In this document: positions 19,369 to 28,500 of the stretch, piece by piece | Layout of the letters: every line of letters starts with the position of its first letter | How positions within the stretch are numbered: the first letter of the stretch is position 1 | DNA from: Cellulophaga sp. RHA19 | GTDB lineage: Bacteria > Bacteroidota > Bacteroidia > Flavobacteriales > Flavobacteriaceae | Length of the DNA: 64,000 bases | Assembly (NCBI RefSeq): GCF_002813425.1 | Contig: NZ_PHUL01000001.1 | Coordinates: 806,001 to 870,000 of the forward strand | Direction of reading: 5' to 3' | Notes under the pieces: model-generated | The model's input: the letters and a program-made list of their open reading frames with translations, nothing else | What the model was told of the DNA's origin: nothing | The model's database searches: none | Program-made: the position numbers and the translations under genes

Positions 19369-19376
19369 CAAATTTA
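19369..19376 (-). promoter_or_regulatory. Candidate -7 element for the small lipoprotein gene
   Basis: On the minus strand TAAATTTG (19376-19369) matches TAnnTTTG, 38 bases before the ATG at 19331. The -33 is unclear. Confidence 0.45.
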
Positions 19377-19412
19377 ATGCCAAGTATTTCTTTTAAAAGA
19401 TTTCAAAAAAAC

Positions 19413-19439
19413 AAAAACCTCACGAGAAGTGAGGTTTTT
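19413..19439 (-). terminator. Terminator of the ATP synthase operon
   Basis: 11-bp stem AAAAACCTCAC/GTGAGGTTTTT with a 5-base loop, about 86 bases downstream of the atpG stop on the minus strand. Confidence 0.8.
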
Positions 19440-19524
19440 AGTTCTATTTTTCGTCTAGATACGTAATAAATCAGACTTACACCTTAAATTTATTTTAATA
19501 TCTAAGATTAAAAAATCTTAAATT

Positions 19525-20394
19525 TTAGTTGTTTAACGCTTCTGCACCACCAACAATTTCTAATATTTCATTAGTAATAGCTGCTTGTCTTGCTTTGTTA
19601 TACGTTAATTTTAACTGGTCTCTAAGCTCTGTTGCATTATCTGTTGCTTTGTGCATAGCAGTCATACGAGCACCGTGCTCACTAGCAAAAGAATCTCTAA
19701 CACCTTTATACAATTGTGTTTTTAAAGACTTTGGTATTAATTGCTCTACAATTTCTTTTTCAGAAGGATCGTAAATATAATCTGTTGCATTACTAGAAGT
19801 TTCTTTTTCTGATGCTACAGCTACAATTGGTAAAAACTGTTCTGTCATTACAATTTGCGTAGCAGCATTTTTAAACTTGTTATAAACAACCTCTATTTTA
19901 TCATAAGTACCATTAACAAACAACTCCATTAAATCCTCTGCAATTGCAGAAACATTATCAAAAGTTAAATCGTCATAAACCGTACTGTGGTTTGCAATTA
20001 CGTTGTAATTTCTAGAAAGAAAATCGTTAGATTTTTTTCCTATTGCAAGAAACTCAACTTCTTTACCTGCATATGTATTTTCTGCAAGAGAAACACTTTG
20101 TTTAAGAATGTTAGAGTTAAAAGCACCACATAAACCACGATTAGAAGTTATGGAAACTATTAAAACCTTTTTAATTTCTCTTTCCTCAGAAAACTTACTA
20201 CCAGAATCCGCATCTAAATTAGCACTTAAGCTCTGTAAAAGCTCTGTTAATTTATCAGAATAAGGCCTCATTGCAGTAATTGCATCTTGTGCCTTCTTTA
20301 ACTTAGCTGCAGATACCATTTTCATTGCGCTGGTAATCTGCATCGTTGAAGATACTGATGCTATTCTGTTACGTATTTCTTTTAAGTTTGCCAT
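19525..20394 (-). CDS. atpG: ATP synthase F1 subunit gamma
   Basis: 289 residues from the ATG at 20394 (MANLKEIRNRIASVSSTMQITSAMKMVSAAKLKKAQ). This is the classic gamma start, the N-terminal helix of the central rotor shaft. The C-terminal helix pair ends ATDNATELRDQLKLTYNKARQAAITNEILEIVGGAEAL. An in-frame ATG 24 bases upstream (20418) would add MERLGEEK, but those codons lie in a palindromic spacer repeat, so I reject that start. It is the last gene of atpB-E-F-H-A-G, and no atpD or atpC follows. The shaft couples ring rotation to catalysis in the beta subunits encoded elsewhere. Confidence 0.97.
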   Translation of the reverse strand: MANLKEIRNRIASVSSTMQITSAMKMVSAAKLKKAQDAITAMRPYSDKLTELLQSLSANLDADSGSKFSEEREIKKVLIVSITSNRGLCGAFNSNILKQSVSLAENTYAGKEVEFLAIGKKSNDFLSRNYNVIANHSTVYDDLTFDNVSAIAEDLMELFVNGTYDKIEVVYNKFKNAATQIVMTEQFLPIVAVASEKETSSNATDYIYDPSEKEIVEQLIPKSLKTQLYKGVRDSFASEHGARMTAMHKATDNATELRDQLKLTYNKARQAAITNEILEIVGGAEALNN

Positions 20395-20486
20395 TTTTTC
20401 CTCTCCTAACCTCTCCATAGGAGAGGGATTGATTAGTCTAATTAAAATTCCCTTGTCTTATTCTCCTTAAAGAGAACCAAGAGGGA
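20395..20486 (-). repeat. Palindromic spacer between atpA and atpG
   Basis: The 92-base gap contains two related inverted-repeat units on the minus strand, each beginning AATCCCTCT. The first (20486-20446) folds with arms AATCCCTCTTGGTTCTC and GAGAATAAGACAAGGGAATT. The second (about 20427-20400) reads CCCTCTCCTATGGAGAGG and then TTAGGAGAGG. Such CTCTCC..GGAGAG units are the style of interspersed intergenic repeats in flavobacteria. The second unit supplies the false upstream ATG of atpG and a purine-rich stretch directly before the true start. Confidence 0.6.
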
Positions 20487-22067
20487 TTATGCTCTATATT
20501 TTGCTGAAAGATCTTTACAAACAGCTACTAAAGTATCTGTAACCTCGTCAGTTAATTTACCAGACTTTAAAGTATCTAAAACATCTCTATGCTTAGCATT
20601 TAAAAACTCAACATATTCAGCTTCAAACTCTTTTACCTTTTCTACTGGCACGTCTTTTAACAAGTTTTTAGAACCTGCATAAATAACTGCCACCTGATCT
20701 TCTACAGTGTAAGGATCGTTTTGAGCTTGCTTTAAGATCTCTACGTTACGCTTACCTTTTTCAATCACATTTAAAGTAGATGCATCTAAATCTGAACCAA
20801 ACTTAGCGAAAGCTTCTAGCTCACGGTATTGTGCTTGATCTAATTTTAAAGTACCAGATACTTTTTTCATTGACTTAATCTGTGCGTTACCACCAACACG
20901 AGATACAGAAATACCTACATTAATTGCCGGACGTACACCAGAGTTAAATAAATCTCCATCTAAGAAGATTTGCCCATCTGTAATAGAAATTACGTTTGTT
21001 GGGATATAGGCAGAAACATCACCTGCTTGAGTTTCAATAATTGGCAATGCAGTTAAAGAACCACCACCTTTTACTATTGGCTTTAAAGACTCAGGTAAGT
21101 CGTTCATATCTTTAGCAATAGCATCATCATTAATAACTTTTGCAGAACGCTCTAATAATCTAGAGTGTAGATAGAAAACATCACCAGGGTAAGCCTCACG
21201 TCCTGGAGGACGACGTAATAATAAAGATACCTCACGGTAAGCAACTGCTTGTTTAGATAAATCATCAAAAACAATTAAAGCTGGTCTACCAGTATCTCTA
21301 AAGTACTCACCTATAGAAGCACCTGTAAAAGGAGCATAAACTTGCATTGCTGCAGGGTCTGATGCATTTGCAGCTACTATTGTTGTGTAAGCTAAAGCAC
21401 CTTTTTCTTCTAGTGTTTTAGCAATTAAAGCTACTGTAGAAGCCTTTTGACCAACAGCAACATATATACAATATACAGGCTTACCTGCATCGTAAAATTC
21501 TTTTTGATTTAAGATAGCATCAATACAAACTGTAGTTTTACCCGTTTGTCTATCTCCAATTACCAACTCACGCTGACCTCTACCAACTGGAATCATAGCA
21601 TCAATTGCCTTAATACCTGTTTGTAATGGCTCTGTAACTGGCTCTCTATAAATAACACCAGGAGCTTTACGCTCTAAAGGCATTTCATAAGTTGTTCCTG
21701 CAATAGGACCTTTACCATCTATTGGGTTACCTAAAGTATCTACAACACGACCAACAATACCTTCACCTACTTTTACAGATGCAATACGGTTTGTACGTTT
21801 TACAGTAGAGCCTTCTTTAATCCCTATTGAACCACCTAATAATACAATACCAACGTTATCTTCTTCTAAGTTAAGTACTATACCTTCTAAACCACCTTCA
21901 AATTCTACTAATTCTCCGTATTGAGCGTTAGCTAATCCGTAAGCGCGAACAATACCATCACCTACTTGTAATACTGACCCAACTTCATCTAAAGATGCGC
22001 TAGCGTCAAATCCTGATAACTGTTGTTTTAAAATTGCTGATACTTCAGCGGCTTTTACTCCTGCCAT
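20487..22067 (-). CDS. atpA: ATP synthase F1 subunit alpha
   Basis: 526 residues with the F1-alpha layout. It has an N-terminal beta-barrel, then a P-loop GDRQTGKT at 171-178, [15 protein letters not shown] just before it, the [14 protein letters not shown]alker B region, and the [25 protein letters not shown] signature. Alpha carries the non-catalytic nucleotide sites of the F1 head. The length is slightly longer than E. coli alpha (513), normal for Bacteroidota. It is 45 bases downstream of atpH and separated from atpG by the repeat-bearing spacer. Confidence 0.98.
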   Translation of the reverse strand: MAGVKAAEVSAILKQQLSGFDASASLDEVGSVLQVGDGIVRAYGLANAQYGELVEFEGGLEGIVLNLEEDNVGIVLLGGSIGIKEGSTVKRTNRIASVKVGEGIVGRVVDTLGNPIDGKGPIAGTTYEMPLERKAPGVIYREPVTEPLQTGIKAIDAMIPVGRGQRELVIGDRQTGKTTVCIDAILNQKEFYDAGKPVYCIYVAVGQKASTVALIAKTLEEKGALAYTTIVAANASDPAAMQVYAPFTGASIGEYFRDTGRPALIVFDDLSKQAVAYREVSLLLRRPPGREAYPGDVFYLHSRLLERSAKVINDDAIAKDMNDLPESLKPIVKGGGSLTALPIIETQAGDVSAYIPTNVISITDGQIFLDGDLFNSGVRPAINVGISVSRVGGNAQIKSMKKVSGTLKLDQAQYRELEAFAKFGSDLDASTLNVIEKGKRNVEILKQAQNDPYTVEDQVAVIYAGSKNLLKDVPVEKVKEFEAEYVEFLNAKHRDVLDTLKSGKLTDEVTDTLVAVCKDLSAKYRA

Positions 22068-22112
22068 GTTGTTTTAATTAATATTTACAAAGTCCGTAGT
22101 ATATACCAAAGA

Positions 22113-22652
22113 CTATAGACTGTTTGAAAATTCTCTTTTTAAACTATTTAATTTATTAGCTACACTTGCATTGTATTGCAAATCGCCAATTCTTAATACA
22201 AAACCACCAATAATACTTTCGTCTATAACATTTGTTATAGCTACTTTTTTACCAGTTAACTTTGTTAATTGCTCTAAAATTTTTGCTTCTAATTCTTTAG
22301 TTAAAGTTACTGCTGTGGTTACAACTGCAGTTTCTTCTCCTTTAAGCTTTTCATTTAAAACAATATAGTGCTGAGCAACTTCTTTTAAAAGTGACACTCT
22401 TTTATTATCTACAAGCAAAGAAATAAGTCCCTCAGAAATACTATGACTCCCTGCAAAAACAGCTAACAAAGCATTCTTTTTAATAGCTCCTTTAACCACA
22501 GGGCTACCCAATAGATCTTGAAGTTCCTTGCTGTCTGAAATTGTTTGTACAACAGAATGCATGTCTTTTTCAACTGCATCTGTAGCCTTAGTTTCAACCG
22601 CTTGGTTTAAAATGGCTTTTGCATATCTAATAGCTGCTCTAGACTCGTTCAT
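22113..22652 (-). CDS. atpH: ATP synthase F1 subunit delta
   Basis: 179 residues starting NESRAAIRYAKAILNQAV, the conserved N-terminal helical domain of delta/OSCP. It ends with the conserved DESIIGGFVLRIGDLQYNASVANKLNSLKREF C-terminal region. Delta links the peripheral b stalk to the top of the alpha-beta head. The position between atpF (9 bases upstream) and atpA is the standard gene order. Confidence 0.95.
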   Translation of the reverse strand: MNESRAAIRYAKAILNQAVETKATDAVEKDMHSVVQTISDSKELQDLLGSPVVKGAIKKNALLAVFAGSHSISEGLISLLVDNKRVSLLKEVAQHYIVLNEKLKGEETAVVTTAVTLTKELEAKILEQLTKLTGKKVAITNVIDESIIGGFVLRIGDLQYNASVANKLNSLKREFSNSL

Positions 22653-22661
22653 TTTCCCTTA

Positions 22662-23162
22662 TTAGTTTAGCTTAATATCGCCTACCATATCTTCAACCAA
22701 CTTAAGTTGCTTGTCATTATTAGACAATTGCTCCTTAATAACTTTTTCTGCTATTTGCACAGATAAGTTAGCTACTTGGTTTTTAATATCTGCTACCGCT
22801 GCTTTCTTTTCACTATCAATAGTAGCTTTTGCTTGTGCAATTAATTTATCGCCTTCTATAATAGACTGCTCTTTTGCATCTGCAACAATTTTTTCTTTTA
22901 TTTCGCGAGCTTCTTTTAACATAGCATCACGTTCTGCACGTGCTTCTTGCAATAACCTTTCGTTATCCGCATGCAAGTTCTGCATTTCTTTACGTGCATT
23001 TTCTGCCTCTTCTAAAGCACTTTTAATGCCATCTTCTCTTTCATTTAAAGAGTTCATTATTGGTTTCCATGCAAACTTAACCATTAAGAAGATAAGTACT
23101 AATAAAATTATTAGCAACATGAAAAACAAGCCAGGCGAAAAATCGTTTAATAACTGATCCAT
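22662..23162 (-). CDS. atpF: ATP synthase F0 subunit b
   Basis: 166 residues. There is one N-terminal membrane span (LFFMLLIILLVLIFLMVKFAW), followed by KPIMNSLNEREDGI, the conserved b-subunit opening of the cytoplasmic part. A long charged coiled-coil helix (AEEARKEMQ-like heptads through about residue 140) forms the peripheral stalk. It is placed between atpE and atpH. A long open frame on the opposite strand over this gene is a by-product of the biased coiled-coil codons. Confidence 0.96.
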   Translation of the reverse strand: MDQLLNDFSPGLFFMLLIILLVLIFLMVKFAWKPIMNSLNEREDGIKSALEEAENARKEMQNLHADNERLLQEARAERDAMLKEAREIKEKIVADAKEQSIIEGDKLIAQAKATIDSEKKAAVADIKNQVANLSVQIAEKVIKEQLSNNDKQLKLVEDMVGDIKLN

Positions 23163-23257
23163 TATAAAATATAAATTATATTCTTTTTGTTTTTTTGTTT
23201 AATTACAAACACATCCTGTAACCAACCGTTACAGGAATGCGATTGTTGTTTTTGTCC

Positions 23258-23464
<207 letters not shown>

Positions 23465-23498
23465 TTAAATTAAACAAACTCTTATTCTACTCTAAAAA

Positions 23499-24614
23499 TT
23501 AATGATGATCATGCTCTTCTACAGCCATACCAATAAACAATGAAGATAACATTGTAAAAATGAAGGCTTGTAAAAACGCTACTAGAATTTCTATTAAAGA
23601 AATAAATAACGTTAAAAAGAATGACACACCTAAACTACCACCAACACCCAAAGCTTCTCTTGCCGTAAATGTTACAGCAACTAAGCCCATAACTACAGCG
23701 TGACCAGCAGTAATGTTAGCAAATAAACGAATTAATAAAGAAAATGGCTTAGTTAGCATACCCAACACTTCTATTGGAATTAAAGCTATTTTCATTAAAA
23801 CTGGCACACCTGGCATCCAGAAAATATGTTTCCAATAATCTTTATTACCGCTAAATTGTACTATAAAAAATGTAAATAAGGCTAAACAAACTGTTACTGC
23901 TATTTGACCTGTAACATTAAATCCTATTGGAGTTAAGCCTAATAAGTTTAATATCCAGATAAAGAAGAATACAGTTAATAAAAAGCCCATAAACTTACGG
24001 TAATGCTTTTCTCCAATATTTGGTCTTGCAATTTCATCTCTCACGTATAACACTAAAGGCTCTAAAACACGACCAAAACCTGTTGGAATTGGACTCTTTT
24101 TATACCCTCTAGCTAAAGAGCCAAAACCCCAAAGCATTAATAAACCAGCTAGCAAAATACCTACAACAGTTTTAGTGATTGAAAAATCCCAAACCTTGTG
24201 TGCATTTGTAGCGTGGTGTTTATCGTCAAAAGAAACTGTAGCCGCTCCTTCTTCTAACTCATATATTTTACTATGAATTTTTGTAAGCTGAACTCCATCC
24301 TTGTTTACGATAACATGACCGTCATCGTTATGATGAAATTCTGAAGACATAAAAGTCTTAAGACCTTTGCTTGTCCAAACAATAACTGGTAACGGAAAAC
24401 CAAAGTGCTTACGCTCCCCTGCATCATTTGTATATGAATACAAAGTGAAGTCGTGTGAATCTGCTAAGTGATGGCTAATGTAAGCCTGAATCTCTTCGCT
24501 ACTATTTACTTGTGAATCATTTTCTTGTGGCTCATTGTTGTCGTTCGCAAAAGAACCCAAACTAAACACAAGTGCCGTGACTAAAATAATTTTACTAAAA
24601 AATGTATTTCGCAT
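23499..24614 (-). CDS. atpB: ATP synthase F0 subunit a, with N-terminal exported extension
   Basis: 371 residues from the ATG at 24614. An upstream in-frame start at 24671 is rejected because the -7 promoter element at 24650-24657 lies between the two. The N-terminus is a signal-peptide-like segment (MRNTFFSKIILVTALVFSLGSFA). It is followed by about 110 periplasmic residues rich in His, Asp and Glu (SHHLADSHDF, EFHHNDDGH) and then five to six membrane spans. The essential Arg is in LIRLFANITAGH, the conserved helix of subunit a that faces the c ring. The C-terminus ends EEHDHH. The extended N-terminus is known for Bacteroidota; its role is not settled. Confidence 0.95.
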   Translation of the reverse strand: MRNTFFSKIILVTALVFSLGSFANDNNEPQENDSQVNSSEEIQAYISHHLADSHDFTLYSYTNDAGERKHFGFPLPVIVWTSKGLKTFMSSEFHHNDDGHVIVNKDGVQLTKIHSKIYELEEGAATVSFDDKHHATNAHKVWDFSITKTVVGILLAGLLMLWGFGSLARGYKKSPIPTGFGRVLEPLVLYVRDEIARPNIGEKHYRKFMGFLLTVFFFIWILNLLGLTPIGFNVTGQIAVTVCLALFTFFIVQFSGNKDYWKHIFWMPGVPVLMKIALIPIEVLGMLTKPFSLLIRLFANITAGHAVVMGLVAVTFTAREALGVGGSLGVSFFLTLFISLIEILVAFLQAFIFTMLSSLFIGMAVEEHDHH

Positions 24615-24649
24615 ATTGCTTAAAAAATATCGGTCTCTAAAAATCGGTG

Positions 24650-24657
24650 CAAATGTA
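24650..24657 (-). promoter_or_regulatory. -7 element of an internal promoter before atpB
   Basis: On the minus strand TACATTTG (24657-24650) is a perfect TAnnTTTG match, 35 bases before the atpB ATG at 24614. It would drive atpB-E-F-H-A-G separately from the upstream porW-bactofilin-atpZ genes. No clear -33 is seen. Confidence 0.5.
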
Positions 24658-24733
24658 CGCTTTTCTATCAAAAAGAAAAAAACCTTTTTTTGATTATTTT
24701 AACACAAGCCAAAAAGCGCAACAAATAAGTTTG

Positions 24734-25126
24734 TTAGTCTAAGTTTTTGAGCACTTTAGCAACAAAAAACGTCTCTACCAGTAAACATATGCTGTACGGG
24801 ACAAAAAAAGAAGCAAATTCTGTTAGATTTATATTATCATCTGCATTAAATGATGGGTAAAAAAGCATAAAAAAGAAAAGAAATTTTATGGCACTACCAA
24901 TAATAAAAAAAATACCTAATTGTGTTTTAAACTGATTTCTTAACAGATAAATGATTGTAAATATTACAGTTACCAACACAAAATTAATCACATAAGAAAG
25001 TACAATCTTATTATCAAACAAAGGTTTTTGCATATCATCTAACACTAATAAGTGCACACCAAAAGCTACTGCTAATGAAATAATAATTGTAGAGAAAAAG
25101 TAGATAAGCAACTTATGATTTGCCAT
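24734..25126 (-). CDS. Small four-helix membrane protein of the atp locus
   Basis: 130 residues with about four hydrophobic segments (LLIYFFSTIIISLAVAFGVHLL, VLSYVINFVLVTVIFTIIYLL, LGIFFIIGSAIKFLFFFMLFY, FFVPYSICLLVETFFVAKVL). It resembles the small membrane proteins seen in this position in flavobacterial atp loci (a DUF6168-type family in my memory, unchecked) and is comparable in place and topology to AtpI. Its ATG overlaps the stop of the atpZ-like gene (TAATG). A role in c-ring assembly or ion supply is inference from position only. Confidence 0.65.
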   Translation of the reverse strand: MANHKLLIYFFSTIIISLAVAFGVHLLVLDDMQKPLFDNKIVLSYVINFVLVTVIFTIIYLLRNQFKTQLGIFFIIGSAIKFLFFFMLFYPSFNADDNINLTEFASFFVPYSICLLVETFFVAKVLKNLD

Positions 25127-25398
25127 TAGAATTTTATTTTTTTTAATTGTGTAACAACTGCAAAAATAGAAATTGCTACACCAGATAGTGTAGCAATTAC
25201 AGTAAAAATTTCGTTATTTATATTATAATGTGCATCTAACCACACACCAGCCTTATGAGCTAAGTAAATAATTGCTCCCATTTGAAAAGCAATACCAGAA
25301 AGCATTGCTGCATTTTTTAAATGATTAGGCTTATTTTTATTAGGAAGCTTTGGAAGTTCCACCTGCTGCAGCTTGTTTAGCTCCTGATAAAGCACCAT
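25126..25398 (-). CDS. AtpZ/AtpI-like F0F1 ATPase-associated membrane protein
   Basis: The core is two membrane helices, MLSGIAFQMGAIIYLAHKAGVWLD and FTVIATLSGVAISIFAVVTQL, the pattern of AtpZ/AtpI proteins that accompany F1F0 operons. The start is uncertain because the 5' end overlaps the bactofilin gene. Candidates are ATG at 25425 (99 residues), ATG at 25398 preceded by GGGAGG (90 residues, used here), or GTG at 25362 (78 residues, closest to the usual size). All share the same stop. The following small membrane protein gene overlaps the stop as TAATG. Confidence 0.75.
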   Translation of the reverse strand: MVLYQELNKLQQVELPKLPNKNKPNHLKNAAMLSGIAFQMGAIIYLAHKAGVWLDAHYNINNEIFTVIATLSGVAISIFAVVTQLKKIKF

Positions 25399-25759
25399 TT
25401 TTACCTCCCATAACACATGAAGCATTAAATGTTGCTCCAGGCTCCACAGCTAGCTTAGAAACAGAAACTGTACCCTCTATAACTGCTGAAGATTTTAATG
25501 ACAATAAATCTGACACCAACAACTCTCCGTTAAAACCACCTTCTATGTCTGCATTAACACACTCTACTTTACCGTGTATGTAACCATCTTTGCCAATGAC
25601 TACCTTTCCAGATGTTTTTACGTTACCATCTAACTTACCGTCTATTCTAAAATCAGCTTCTGAAACTATATCACCTTTTATTTTGGTGTTTTTTCCAATT
25701 CTGTTAGGCTGGCCGCCCATATCTACAACATCTCTAGGTTTACTCTTATCTGAAAACAT
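25340..25759 (-). CDS. Bactofilin (polymer-forming cytoskeletal protein)
   Basis: 139 residues. The central bactofilin domain (about 15-115) is a right-handed beta-helix built from short repeats: NTKIKGDIVSEADFRIDGKLDGNVKTSGKVVIGKDGYIHGKVECVNADIEG. Short disordered tails follow (SGAKQAAAGGTSKAS). Bactofilins form nucleotide-independent filaments at the membrane and organise wall enzymes or motility parts. It begins 7 bases after porW stops and overlaps the atpZ-like gene in another frame. It is thus positioned between a gliding/secretion lipoprotein and the ATP synthase genes. Confidence 0.92.
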   Translation of the reverse strand: MFSDKSKPRDVVDMGGQPNRIGKNTKIKGDIVSEADFRIDGKLDGNVKTSGKVVIGKDGYIHGKVECVNADIEGGFNGELLVSDLLSLKSSAVIEGTVSVSKLAVEPGATFNASCVMGGKNGALSGAKQAAAGGTSKAS

Positions 25760-25766
25760 ATTTTTT

Positions 25767-28310
25767 TTACGGTTTTGGAGTTAATAGTGTGTTTTTATAC
25801 TCGTTTAATTTTTTATGCACTTGTACAACTTTATAGTTGTTGGATAAAATTACAAAATTCTGATGACCAACCTTGTAATCTTTATTGTTTTTTAATAATT
25901 CTGCATACCCTAACGCAAATTCTTCTGATGCAAACCCATGCACCACAACAAATTGCTGCTCTAAATTGTAAATATCTTTAGACGCTTTATTTTTATATTT
26001 TAAATCTTCAATAGACTTTTTCACTAACTCTAATAGGTCGTTTGCAGCGGCATCATTACTTCTACTAAAAGGAAAAACAACTTTCCAAGTCCCCTTTACA
26101 TTTCCAGATTGATTTACAAAATCTGAATTTTCTAATTTCGGAATCTGAAACTTAATCATTTCCTGAGCTCTTTTACCCTCTGGATTGTTTGGATAATTTA
26201 ATGCCACATAGTTTAAGCCTTCCTTAAAAGCTTCAAAGCCTTCAATTCTTCCCGTAGCCATTGCTTTTAGCATCTCAAACTTAGGTGCAATTTCATCTCC
26301 TGTATACCTATTAATATTTTCTTCTGCACCTGTTATAACCTGCAAATATTGCTGATTTTGAAACATTTTATACAACTTTGTATACCTTGCATCTGGTGTA
26401 TCTGTGCTACCTTCTAAAATAGCTTGCGGATTTAACAACACTTCTGCATACCTAGATCCTTTGTGGTTGGTTATAATATCTTGCTTCATTGCTGAAGCTA
26501 AATTACTACCAGACTCTTCATAAATCTTATACAAATTATATTTTGATGGTAATATTAAACGCTCTTCTGGGTTAGACTTTAAAACCGTCTCTAACTTGCC
26601 AGCAGCCAACAAATTCTCTTTAAATTTCTCTTTATATATTAGCCCTAATTGGTAATTAGCAAAATTTCTTTCTTTTTTTAAGCTATCAATTACAGTAACA
26701 TCTGCAGGTAGCTTATCCATATAATAACTTACCTTGTACTCTTGCCCTTCTTCTGCTAACACATCTGTATTGGCATTAGCTACATCTGTATCTTCAGTCT
26801 GTATTACAATGTTTTTATTAGACCAACGCCAGTTATCTTCTAACTTACGAGAACCCCAAGCTGTTTTAAAATCGGTTTTACCGTAGCCTAAACTTGTAAC
26901 GTTATAAAAGTAAAACTTTCCTTTGTTTTGTTTCCCTGCCTTCGTATTTGCAAAAGCCGCAATTCCTGCATTTTGACGTTCTTTTTCTTTTTTTGCAGCC
27001 ACTTCTTCTTTAGCTTTTTTATCAGCAATATATTTTTCAAAATAAGCAACCTGTTTGTCTTTTGGCAAACTATAAATTGTAACCACACTGTCTGTATATT
27101 GCACTATATCCTCATATTTTACAACATCCTCTAAATTGTCTAACTTCTTTTTTATTAGCCTGTGTTTTTTACTTGTCTCTACTAAATTAGTAAGCGTGCT
27201 ATCAAAATAAGCGCCTGCGGTTTTATAGTTGTTTTCATCAAAATAAAACTCCCCTAAATTCTCGTAATTAAGCGCATTTAATCTGTTATCGTTTGTGGTA
27301 GCGCGCAAAGACTTATCAAAATAAACCAAAGCCATACTATCTTGTGCTTGATTTAAAAAGAACTGTGCTTTTTGCCTGTATATTTTATCTAAAAACGGTC
27401 TGTTTTCTCTGTTCTCTTCTAAATCTGTTAAATACTCAAACATTTCTTCTTTGTTGTCTGCAGTAACAGTTGTGTTCATTATTTTTTGCAAATGCGCATT
27501 AATAAAGTACACACGAGGAGATTTTCTGTTTAAATCTATAATTTTATTAAAAGCATAATTGGCACTATCTTTTTTATTAAGCTGATTATACAATTGCCCA
27601 ATAATAAAATAATACCGTCCTTTTTCTTCTTGTTTTTTTGTGTAAACAGACGCTCTTTTTAATTGCTGAATTGCAGTGTCTGGAGCATTTAAATTAATAT
27701 ATGCCTGTGCCATAACAGCTCTTGCATCTGCATATTCTTGGTCTGATAAATCGTCGTACTTAAAAAGTTTTTTTAAGTTTTTAATGGCAAGTTCTTCATT
27801 TTCTAAACGTACATTGGTTTTTTCTCTCCAAATACGTGCCTCGTTAAACTTGTCACTTTGTATGTAATTTTTAAGCACATAGTTAAATGCTTCTTGTGCC
27901 GGAATAAAACGCTGATCAAAATAACGGGCTTTACCTAAAAGTAAAAAAGCCTCGTCCGTTTGCGGATTACGCTCCCTGTCTTTAATTACCATACTATGTT
28001 TTTGTATGGCTTTAGTTGCTTTTTCTTCAGCAATAACAAAGTTTGGATTGTTATTTTCTGAGTCTAGTTTTACATCATCTGTAACCTCCAAACGCTCTAT
28101 TGGCAATAAATCCCAGTAATTATCTTTGTAGTTGGCATTTAACTCTTCTCTGCCTTTTTCAAAAGCAATATTACCATTGTAGAGTACATTAAATTTAGTA
28201 TTTAATGCATGCCACTCTCTGTTTACAAAGGCGTTCTTTTTAGTAGAACAGGCATTAAAAACTAATGCTGCTAGCGCTACTGTTCCTATAATTTTAGTTT
28301 GAAGCTTCAA
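25767..28310 (-). CDS. porW: Type IX secretion/gliding TPR lipoprotein (PorW/SprE-like)
   Basis: 847 residues. A lipoprotein signal ends at Cys21 (ALVFNAC). The mature N-terminus STKKNAFVNREWHALNTKFNVLYNGNIAFEKGREEL matches the opening I know from SprE/PorW, followed by a long series of tetratricopeptide-like helical pairs to about residue 640. SprE in Flavobacterium johnsoniae and PorW in Porphyromonas are needed for type IX secretion, and SprE also for gliding. The lipoprotein bridges the trans-envelope machine and the outer membrane. The start is TTG at 28310: the frame is closed by TAG at 28329-28331 and no ATG precedes the signal peptide. It is followed at once by the bactofilin gene. 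Confidence 0.85.
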   Translation of the reverse strand: MKLQTKIIGTVALAALVFNACSTKKNAFVNREWHALNTKFNVLYNGNIAFEKGREELNANYKDNYWDLLPIERLEVTDDVKLDSENNNPNFVIAEEKATKAIQKHSMVIKDRERNPQTDEAFLLLGKARYFDQRFIPAQEAFNYVLKNYIQSDKFNEARIWREKTNVRLENEELAIKNLKKLFKYDDLSDQEYADARAVMAQAYINLNAPDTAIQQLKRASVYTKKQEEKGRYYFIIGQLYNQLNKKDSANYAFNKIIDLNRKSPRVYFINAHLQKIMNTTVTADNKEEMFEYLTDLEENRENRPFLDKIYRQKAQFFLNQAQDSMALVYFDKSLRATTNDNRLNALNYENLGEFYFDENNYKTAGAYFDSTLTNLVETSKKHRLIKKKLDNLEDVVKYEDIVQYTDSVVTIYSLPKDKQVAYFEKYIADKKAKEEVAAKKEKERQNAGIAAFANTKAGKQNKGKFYFYNVTSLGYGKTDFKTAWGSRKLEDNWRWSNKNIVIQTEDTDVANANTDVLAEEGQEYKVSYYMDKLPADVTVIDSLKKERNFANYQLGLIYKEKFKENLLAAGKLETVLKSNPEERLILPSKYNLYKIYEESGSNLASAMKQDIITNHKGSRYAEVLLNPQAILEGSTDTPDARYTKLYKMFQNQQYLQVITGAEENINRYTGDEIAPKFEMLKAMATGRIEGFEAFKEGLNYVALNYPNNPEGKRAQEMIKFQIPKLENSDFVNQSGNVKGTWKVVFPFSRSNDAAANDLLELVKKSIEDLKYKNKASKDIYNLEQQFVVVHGFASEEFALGYAELLKNNKDYKVGHQNFVILSNNYKVVQVHKKLNEYKNTLLTPKP

Positions 28311-28420
28311 AATTGTATCTATTCTTACCTAAACAAAACAGAAAAACCGCACTATTATTATGTTTAAGGTGCATAAATTTACTATTTATTTTTTATTATC
28401 TAGTTTGATGAGCTGCTGAA

Positions 28421-28460
28421 AGAAAAAGACCCATCAATTTATACGCAAATTGACAGGTCT
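28421..28460 (-). terminator. Terminator of the PadR/ABC operon
   Basis: On the minus strand an imperfect stem (AGACC...GGTCT outer, TCAATTT/AAATTGA inner) is followed by TTTTTCTTTC, 41 bases after the ABC ATPase stop at 28501. Confidence 0.75.
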
Positions 28461-28500
28461 CTATTTCATAAAATAACAGCTTTGTAATAACTGAAACTAT

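Noticed and set aside
22711..23157. 148-codon open frame opposite atpF
   Set aside because: The Lys/Glu/Ala-rich coiled coil of subunit b gives few antisense stops. The frame is full of Ser/Leu and has no independent evidence.
24615..24671. 19-codon N-terminal extension of atpB
   Set aside because: It lies upstream of the predicted transcription start and would hide the signal peptide.
26888..27134. Short frames on both strands within porW
   Set aside because: They arise from a Lys/Glu-rich segment of PorW; low complexity, no start signals.
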